A stretch of 56,521 nt of DNA from Pseudomonadota bacterium (GTDB taxonomy: Bacteria > Desulfobacterota > Desulfovibrionia > Desulfovibrionales > Desulfovibrionaceae). The position numbers and the translations under genes are program-made. The notes beneath the pieces were generated by a model that saw only the letters and a program-made list of their open reading frames with translations, did no database searches and was not told the DNA's origin. Positions 50,959-56,521 of this stretch are shown piece after piece (position 1 is the first letter of the stretch; each line of letters starts with the position of its first letter). The stretch covers positions 1-56,521 of the forward strand of contig JAHIUW010000003.1 in NCBI GenBank assembly GCA_018816865.1. Direction: 5' to 3'.

Positions 50959-53000
50959 TAGTCTTGACCCTCTTCCTCGCTTTCGCCGATCACGTTGGAA
51001 TCATAAATGCCAATGTAGGCCCGGATATCATCCAATGCGCGTTGGTTGGGCTCGTACTTGGTCAGTTCCATACCGTTCAACCCGCCGTTGCCGAAGAGGT
51101 CGGACTCTTGCACCTCCTCCTTGCGGATGAAGGCAAGGCCCGGGTCCGTCATCTCTTTCTGGTTGTCGCCTAGAACGAGCCGGATTTTTTCCCAATCCTC
51201 AAAGAAGTATTCCTGAAGCAGGGGGATGATTTTACGGGAGAACGTCGTGCGCAGGCCGTCCAGATTTGGTGTCTCCCAATCCTGCCCCATGAAGAAGGCG
51301 TGGCCGATGGTGTGCTCGCGGTCGTATAGCAGTTCTATGCGTTGGTTCATGGTTTCAAGCAGTTTGGTAATGTTCACGGTTAGGTCGTTGTCTGAGACCA
51401 TCACACCCTCCAATAGGGAGGGCTTTGGCATGACTTCCACGAAGGAGAAGCGACGGCGCAGGGCTGTGTCCATAAGGGCTAGTGAACGATCCGCCGTGTT
51501 CATGGTGCCGATGATGTGTAGATTAGACGGTACGGAGAACAATTCCCGCGAGTAGGGGAGACGCACCGTGATCGGCTCCTTACCGCCCTTGCGTTTGGAT
51601 TCCTCGATGAGCGTGATGAGTTCACCGAAGATTTTGGAGATGTTGCCCCGGTTGATCTCGTCGATGAACAGGGCGTAATGGGCATCCGGGTCATTTTCAG
51701 CGCGGAGGGAAAGCTTCTTGAAAACACCGTCCACAAGCTCGTATCTGAGCTCGCCTTGTGCGTCGTCGTCAGTGAGCAATGGCCTGATGCCTTCGATGAA
51801 TTCCTCGTAGCTGTACGATTGGTGAAACGTGATGAATTCATACCGTTTGGCGGCTGTGCCCGAAGGCGGGCCTTGTCCATATCGGTTCAGTGCTTCAAGG
51901 ATTTCTGGGCATTGTTCGTCCCAACCGTCCAGGAGTCTCCATGTCGAGTCGCTGTCCTTGTCGAAGATGAACGGTGGTCTTCGGCTGCCGTGGTCGTAAT
52001 TGACTTGAGTGGACTCCAGGGGGGTGTGACTGGGCAGGTTTTCCCAGAGCGTACTCATAAGGTGTTTGTTTTGGCTCGTCCTGAATTTGGCTTGGACGAA
52101 GCGGTGCTCTTTCAACTGGGGCATCTTGGCATGGCCGCCCAAGTCCTGGAGTGCCGCAGCGGCCACCTTCCACCAAGACAATCCGCCGAAGAGTTCTTCT
52201 TCCCATTGCTCATTGCTGGCTTGATTTTCGATCGAGGTGAATAGTGTGTCTTTGATTAGGCCCATCTGGAAAGTTTTACCCGTTCCTGGAGGGCCGTAGA
52301 AGATTGTATTCAGCGGTGGAAGGGGTGGCATTGGGGCGTTAGAAGCAAGCACGCCAGAGGTTATGCGTTTTGTTATCGGCTTCACATCTTTGTAGATTAT
52401 TCCCTTGGTCCTGAGATGGTCGTCGACGAGCCACCAGAGGAAGGTGTTGAGCGTGATGGGATCGGCGTCTTCAAGGCCTTCCGCACGGACTCTTTTCAGG
52501 ATGGTGATGTTTTGTTGAGCCCAGTTCCCGGTCCGGGGAATGTAGAGCCCGTGGGCGTCTCGCAGGTATCTGAATACGTCGTATATCCAGTTGCTGACGC
52601 AGGAGGTGAACTGCTTTGGATCGGCGGCGGCCAGGATTCTAGTTGTAGCAGCCCAGGGAATCCAGTCGATTTCGTTCGTCTTTTTCCACTTCGACCACTG
52701 TGCGATTACTTTGTCGAAGCTTTCAGGGGTGGGCGAAATGATGAGTTGTCGGGCTAATTCAACAAGTACTTCGGAGTGCTTGTCAAAAAAATCCACGGGG
52801 AGCTGAGCCCGTGATATCGTCGTCACCCCCGTATCGTGAGAGGTCCAGAGATACTTGGCGATATCCAGTGTGAGTTCCTGTTGGCCTGTCTTGATCGCTG
52901 CAACTCTTGCGCAGGCCTCTTTGTACTTCTGGATCCATTCCTCGTCCGGATTCTTCTCGGTATATACTTCAAACAGGTCTTTGAGTGTCGATTGTGGCAT
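50958..53000 (-). CDS. mcrB: McrB-like AAA+ GTPase subunit
   Basis: 680 residues. The N-terminal 225 residues are a variable, probably DNA-recognition part with no motif I can name. The AAA+ motor follows: Walker A FYGPPGTGKTFQMG near residue 235, Walker B ALFIDEINRGNISKIFGELI, sensor block IIGTMNTADRSLALMDTALRRRFSF. The MNTADRS motif is typical of McrB, which uses GTP to translocate and activate McrC at modified cytosine. ATG 53000 has GGAGAGG upstream; the longer frame to 53087 lacks support. Confidence 0.92.
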   Translation of the reverse strand: MPQSTLKDLFEVYTEKNPDEEWIQKYKEACARVAAIKTGQQELTLDIAKYLWTSHDTGVTTISRAQLPVDFFDKHSEVLVELARQLIISPTPESFDKVIAQWSKWKKTNEIDWIPWAATTRILAAADPKQFTSCVSNWIYDVFRYLRDAHGLYIPRTGNWAQQNITILKRVRAEGLEDADPITLNTFLWWLVDDHLRTKGIIYKDVKPITKRITSGVLASNAPMPPLPPLNTIFYGPPGTGKTFQMGLIKDTLFTSIENQASNEQWEEELFGGLSWWKVAAAALQDLGGHAKMPQLKEHRFVQAKFRTSQNKHLMSTLWENLPSHTPLESTQVNYDHGSRRPPFIFDKDSDSTWRLLDGWDEQCPEILEALNRYGQGPPSGTAAKRYEFITFHQSYSYEEFIEGIRPLLTDDDAQGELRYELVDGVFKKLSLRAENDPDAHYALFIDEINRGNISKIFGELITLIEESKRKGGKEPITVRLPYSRELFSVPSNLHIIGTMNTADRSLALMDTALRRRFSFVEVMPKPSLLEGVMVSDNDLTVNITKLLETMNQRIELLYDREHTIGHAFFMGQDWETPNLDGLRTTFSRKIIPLLQEYFFEDWEKIRLVLGDNQKEMTDPGLAFIRKEEVQESDLFGNGGLNGMELTKYEPNQRALDDIRAYIGIYDSNVIGESEEEGQD

Positions 53001-53129
53001 GGTCCTCTCCCAAACTGCGCTAGTCCGCAGGTATGTAAATCCTACCAGTTGAGCATGAAAGATGCTTGGTGATATAGGTCTCCACATCTGTATCGGTAAC
53101 TTGAATGCGTTTCAAGGAGGGGGGAGGCG
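53001..53129 (-). other. Upstream region of mcrBC
   Basis: 129 bases between mcrB and the start of a divergent gene remnant. It must hold the mcrBC promoter if the genes are not read from the operon further right; I cannot pick a clear -10/-35. AAGGAGG at about 53114-53120 on the plus strand is the Shine-Dalgarno of the remnant. Confidence 0.4.
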
Positions 53130-53380
53130 TTGCCAATAGAAAACGATGCGCAGCTTCTTGAGGTCGTTGGGCAGGTAAATAGTGGTATTCAGGATATTCA
53201 AAATTATTGGGGGCTGATAATCGACGTGAGGCGAGGGTCAGATTACCTACAGGGTATTTGCGGACCTGTGATGAGCATCGAGATTGTTACCCCTTTATCC
53301 AGAGTTACGACCTGCGAAGCAATATCTCATATGCGCTGATGGCCTCCGATGTCATACGATGGATGCTGAATAGGGTATGG
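53130..53380 (+). pseudogene. Frameshifted and truncated gene remnant
   Basis: A TTG at 53130 follows a strong AAGGAGG and opens a frame beginning PIENDAQLLEVVGQVNSGIQ. At a GGGGG run (53209-53213) the sensible frame shifts by one base, continuing ADNRREARVRLPTGYLRTCD, then YPFIQSYDLRSNISYAL and ASDVIRWMLNR, after which it stops making sense near 53380, where the next gene ends. The joined product resembles a conserved hypothetical protein I have seen near defence genes, but I cannot name a family. One frameshift and a missing 3' part mean it is inactive, unless the frameshift is a sequencing error. Confidence 0.55.
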
Positions 53381-53394
53381 TCTCCGTCGTGTCT

Positions 53395-54063
53395 TTATTT
53401 ATCCAAATCTGCATCCGGCTCGTTGTTAATATATTTCAACAACTGCCTCCCGAAGGACGTGAGTTGGATAAAGTCGGGTTCAAAGCTGCTGTCTGAAATG
53501 AGTCCCAAGGTGATGAGGTTTTTCAGATATACTTTGCTCATTGTTGCAGCTTCAGCTTCAGAAGGTTCCAAAGGCCTTCCTGTGATGGTTTGATCAGGGA
53601 TGTGGAATAGTATCTCGTGTTGCTTCTTGAACTCATTATCCTCATTCAACTTGCGAGCGCCTGATTGTAGAAGGATGATTTCAGCATCGTTTGTTCGTTC
53701 AAAGGCTTCTAAAATACGGCGCTTTGTCATGTGGTTGAGTTCTTCATCGGTCATACCGCTTTTGAGAATTCGTGCGATGTTTTCTCGGCGGTCATCTGAT
53801 AAGGCTCTAGCCGCTTGCAACATGGCTTCCTCGAAGAGATCGATGAATTCAGGGTTGTCCATGTTTGCTTTGAACATGCCCAGTCCCTCATCGTCCAGAT
53901 TGTCTCTAAATCGTTTTAAAGTGTCTTCAAGGCGGTCGAGGCGTTGGTTAGGAATGATTCTCCCAACAATTTCAGCTGCAAGCGGCCCGATGACTGGAAT
54001 TGCCCCCAATCCACCTTTCGCCACTATAGCTATGATGTCAGAAGCCTTGTGCTTTTTATCCAT
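53395..54063 (-). CDS. Hypothetical protein coupled to hsdS
   Basis: 222 residues, family not recognised. The N-terminus has a glycine-rich amphipathic stretch (IVAKGGLGAIPVIGPLAAEI, residues 10-29) that could insert in a membrane or dock on a partner, followed by acidic helices and a C-terminal part (YLKNLITLGLISDSSF...QLTSFGRQLLKYI) resembling a winged-helix end. ATG 54063 lies inside the hsdS 3' end (8-base overlap), so it is translated with hsdS. It may be an accessory or guard protein of the type I system. No domain can be assigned firmly. Confidence 0.75.
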   Translation of the reverse strand: MDKKHKASDIIAIVAKGGLGAIPVIGPLAAEIVGRIIPNQRLDRLEDTLKRFRDNLDDEGLGMFKANMDNPEFIDLFEEAMLQAARALSDDRRENIARILKSGMTDEELNHMTKRRILEAFERTNDAEIILLQSGARKLNEDNEFKKQHEILFHIPDQTITGRPLEPSEAEAATMSKVYLKNLITLGLISDSSFEPDFIQLTSFGRQLLKYINNEPDADLDK

Positions 54064-55579
54064 GCTTCTTCCGTCCTTTTCTTTTACCCTTTGGCGTTTC
54101 ACGCTCAGTCTTGATTCTCTCTAGTAACACTGATGCGGGTTCGTCATTCGGGTCTTGAGGGACGAGTTTGCCTCGGAAGGCTTTGGCGAGGATGGACCGA
54201 TCGAGGTCGGTTACTCTTGAAAGTTGTGCATTAATCAAGCTCGATAGGTTCTGGCTTTGCTTCTCAAGACCGTTAACCATAGTGACGGCTACTTGAAGTT
54301 CTTCAATTGAGGGAACTGGAATCAAGGCGTTGCGCACTGTTTTCCCATTGATCTTTGGCATGTTACCGGCAATGCCGTTTGCATTATCTCTCACGTAACA
54401 TTTTCCCATTGGGGAGTGGAACCAATGTCGAATCCAATGTGAAAGTTCAGGTAGACATGTACGAACTCGCATCATCAGGTCGGGATATATGAAGGTGTTA
54501 TTTTCTCCGCCGTAAACAGCTGTTGTTCCGAGGTAGTCAAGTGAATTTGCGCGTTGAATGAGAACATCGCCATTCTGAAGCCAATAATTTGAGTCGGGTG
54601 AGATCGTCTCGTAAAGCCTCTTGGTGGTATTCTCATTTGCGAGAAAGTTGCCGGTTGTCGTTGCTGACAGCTTGAGGCTCAATGAGCCCTTAGCGTCATC
54701 ACTGCTTTTGGGTGAATAGCCGTTGGTAGGGCCATCGTAGACACATTGCTCGAGGCGAATCCAACTCCACCCCTTTGGCAGTTTCGACAACTCCTTTGTA
54801 TCAACAGGCTCAGGTTCCTTGTACTTAGCTTTCCACTTGTTGTTCTTGGGTTCTTGCCCCTTGGCTCGCATTTTGAGGAGTTCGGCTTCTTCCCATCGGG
54901 CGCGGCGTTCGGCGCGGATGCGTTCAAGGAGTTTGGAGGCAGGTTCCACCTCAGGACTCTGTTTGCGCCACTCTGCGGTCAGGTCGCCACGGAAGGCAGC
55001 GGCAAGCACAGATTGTCGGAGCTTATCAAGTAGCGGCTTGACGGTCTCCAGCGCCTCACGGGCGCGGCGGCTCCTGGCTTGCAGTTCGTTGATTTTGTCT
55101 GCAATGCGACGTTGTTCGTTGAGTGGAGGGAGGGGAATCTGCGTAGCTTCAAGTTTATTCTTGGTGATGTGCCGGAGGCCAACTCCACCATGTGCGCCAG
55201 CAATTAATTCGATTAGCTTGTGGTTGAAGGCCCGAGCAAAGTATTCCTTCCTAATCAGATTGTCGTTGTTCAATACTCTAAAAATATGTTGGTTTAGAAC
55301 TCCTTCAGGGCCATTCCAGATGTGAGCGCCAAATGATGTGCCGGGGGTTCCTGACCAAGCAAAGAGCAAATCCCCTTTGTTGACGAAGATTTGCTCTTTG
55401 TACTCGCCGTTATAGTAGTTGAATTTTGCTTTATAGTTATTCAGGTTCTGAATGCGTATGATTGGAAGACCTGACGAGCTTCTTTCAGTCTTCTTGAATC
55501 CTCGTCCGTTGATCAATTCGCAAAGGTCGCCGATGGCGCAACTCTCCCAACCCTCAGGCAAAGCGGACGTAGTCGGCAT
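54056..55579 (-). CDS. hsdS: Type I restriction-modification specificity subunit
   Basis: 507 residues with the two-TRD layout: TRD1 (about 5-155, LPEGWESCAIGDLCELINGRG and GDLLFAWSGTPG), a helical conserved region (LPPLNEQRRIADKINELQARS), a linker, TRD2 (about 265-430, LPKGWSWIRLEQCVYDG, GDVLIQRANSLDYLG) and a second helical region (VPSIEELQVAVTMVNGLEKQS). It determines the recognition sequence of HsdM/HsdR. It starts directly after the hsdM stop (TAG-ATG). Intact, but its methylase partner is broken. Confidence 0.95.
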   Translation of the reverse strand: MPTTSALPEGWESCAIGDLCELINGRGFKKTERSSSGLPIIRIQNLNNYKAKFNYYNGEYKEQIFVNKGDLLFAWSGTPGTSFGAHIWNGPEGVLNQHIFRVLNNDNLIRKEYFARAFNHKLIELIAGAHGGVGLRHITKNKLEATQIPLPPLNEQRRIADKINELQARSRRAREALETVKPLLDKLRQSVLAAAFRGDLTAEWRKQSPEVEPASKLLERIRAERRARWEEAELLKMRAKGQEPKNNKWKAKYKEPEPVDTKELSKLPKGWSWIRLEQCVYDGPTNGYSPKSSDDAKGSLSLKLSATTTGNFLANENTTKRLYETISPDSNYWLQNGDVLIQRANSLDYLGTTAVYGGENNTFIYPDLMMRVRTCLPELSHWIRHWFHSPMGKCYVRDNANGIAGNMPKINGKTVRNALIPVPSIEELQVAVTMVNGLEKQSQNLSSLINAQLSRVTDLDRSILAKAFRGKLVPQDPNDEPASVLLERIKTERETPKGKRKGRKKHG

Positions 55580-56392
55580 CTACTCTGCCTCCCCACCTTC
55601 AAGCATCGTCGACAACTCTTCCATTTCCTGCATGGCAATTCCCAAATTCTCCATGATCTGAGCTGCCAGCACTTCCGGTTCCGGGAGATCCTCCGCGTGG
55701 TCAGCGTTTTCGTCGCGGAGCCATGTGATGTCGAGGTTGTCGTTACGCTGGACCAAATCCTCGCGAGAGAAGCAACGGAAGCGGCCTTCCTCGCCTTGAT
55801 CAGTTCGCTTAGAGTTGCCATTTGGCCTATCGCCGTAAGCCTTCTCAAATTCTATAAAATGGTCGCGGGTGAAGGGAGTGCGTTTCCCAAAGTTCGGCAT
55901 GTTGGTCCGAAGGTCATAGAACCAGGTCTCTTTGGTGTTGTCCTTGTCGGTCTCGCCGCGTTGGAAGAATAGGACGTTGGTTTTGACTCCCTGCGCATAG
56001 AAGATGCCCGTGGGCAGGCGCAGCACCGTGTGCAGGTTGCATTTGTGCATGAGGTCCGTACGGATTTTGCGGCCTGTGTTGTCTTCGAAGAGCACGTTGT
56101 CGGGAAGCACGACCGCCGCGCGTCCACCTGGCTTCAATCCCCTATAGATGTGCTGGAGAAAAGCGAGTTGTCGGTTGTTGGTCGGGTAGGTGAAGTCGTC
56201 TCGTCGAGTATGGCCACCACGAGCGGTGCCGAAGGGCGGGTTTGTGAGGATGACATCCGCCTTGGGTAGGGATGCGCCTTGGGGCCCAAGGCTGTCACCG
56301 AGGGCGATAGGGCTTTCAATGCCATGCAGCATGAGGTTCATGAGGCACAGGCGGTGGACATCCGGCACCAACTCTATGCCCTGGATGTAGTG
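55580..56392 (-). pseudogene. hsdM: Type I DNA methyltransferase, N-terminus removed by IS insertion
   Basis: Some 270 codons of the C-terminal part of HsdM remain: YIQGIELVPDVHRLCLMNLM, then the catalytic motif IV ILTNPPFGTA, target and tail regions up to MEELSTMLEGGEAE. In frame, the sequence meets TAA (56401-56399) inside the IS terminal repeat. Typical HsdM is about 500 residues, so the helical N-terminal domain and the S-adenosylmethionine motif I are missing. ATG or GTG starts inside the fragment could give a shortened protein, but it would lack motif I. The type I system should be unable to methylate unless another hsdM exists. Confidence 0.9.
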
Positions 56393-56521
56393 AGATGGTT
56401 ATCACCTGACAGTTGGCCACAAAAGTGAAAGTGGTCATGCCGTCCTTGGCTGGGGTACGGTTGGAGTTGCAAAACTTCACCGGAACCTCAACACAGGAGA
56501 ACGTCATGACCACGAGGAAGA
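56392..56521 (+). mobile_element. Left end of an IS element inserted in hsdM
   Basis: Starts with GAGATGGTTATCACCTGACA (56392-56411), which matches 16 of 20 bases of the inward-read repeat at the left window edge. After about 95 non-coding bases a transposase gene begins. The element is cut by the window edge, so the target duplication cannot be seen; the outer boundary may differ by one or two bases. Confidence 0.8.
56506..56521 (+). CDS. Transposase, N-terminal start (cut by window edge)
   Basis: ATG 56506 is preceded by AGGAGA six bases upstream and opens MTTRK before the window ends. Position and signal fit the transposase gene of the inserted IS. Too short to assign a family from sequence. 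Confidence 0.55.

Overview
The window looks like a chromosome segment from a sulfate-reducing Desulfovibrionaceae-type bacterium (Desulfobacterota). The gene repertoire is Gram-negative, the backbone is GC-rich, and a porin at 32804-34165 looks like the homotrimeric porin family typical of Desulfovibrio. The genus is an inference; no rRNA is present. Both edges lie inside insertion sequences of apparently the same family: a transposase 3' end and terminal repeat at 1-133, and a terminal repeat plus transposase start at 56392-56521. The window therefore resembles a contig that stops at repeated IS copies.

Positions 328-39076 are core backbone. In order: an MBOAT acyltransferase with its partner; an ABC-F ATPase; a periplasmic binding protein; a NUDIX hydrolase with metF; asd; a class IV aminotransferase; a family 4 glycosyltransferase; a Tim44-like protein; a CheY-like regulator; a DUF4198-type periplasmic protein; the SRP RNA (ffs, minus strand, about 13846-13955); and a lipoprotein. 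A signalling block follows at 15759-22141: an RsbW-like kinase and RsbV-like antagonist face a membrane SpoIIE-type phosphatase, a protein joining two extracytoplasmic sensor-like segments to an MFS transporter, and a DapF-family protein. Then come a formyltransferase-fold protein, an ABC substrate-binding protein, tex, tRNA-Ser(GGA), a candidate 56-residue selenoprotein read through an in-frame TGA, a DegT-type aminotransferase, a nitronate monooxygenase-like flavoprotein with N-terminal pentapeptide repeats, purC, hisD, the porin with a relic of a second porin, uvrC, and a ubiX-containing operon.

At 39324-39400 a tRNA-Arg(CCG) gene is followed directly by a tyrosine integrase, which marks the start of a defence island running to the right edge. 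The island holds a complete type I Zorya operon (zorABCD, 41288-48812), a serine recombinase with a res-like upstream site, mcrBC, a frameshifted gene remnant, an unrecognised protein coupled to hsdS, and an hsdM gene cut by the right-hand IS. Composition is visibly more AT-rich and codon use more mixed here than in the backbone. No second copy of the tRNA 3' end was seen, so the distal island boundary is probably outside the window.

Two things deserve attention beyond ordinary annotation: the candidate selenoprotein at 27413-27583, which combines an in-frame TGA, a suitable hairpin and a terminator just after the second stop, and the sensor/MFS fusion embedded in an Rsb-like partner-switching locus. 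The Zorya system is a known class; its flanking repeats and upstream palindrome are additional observations.
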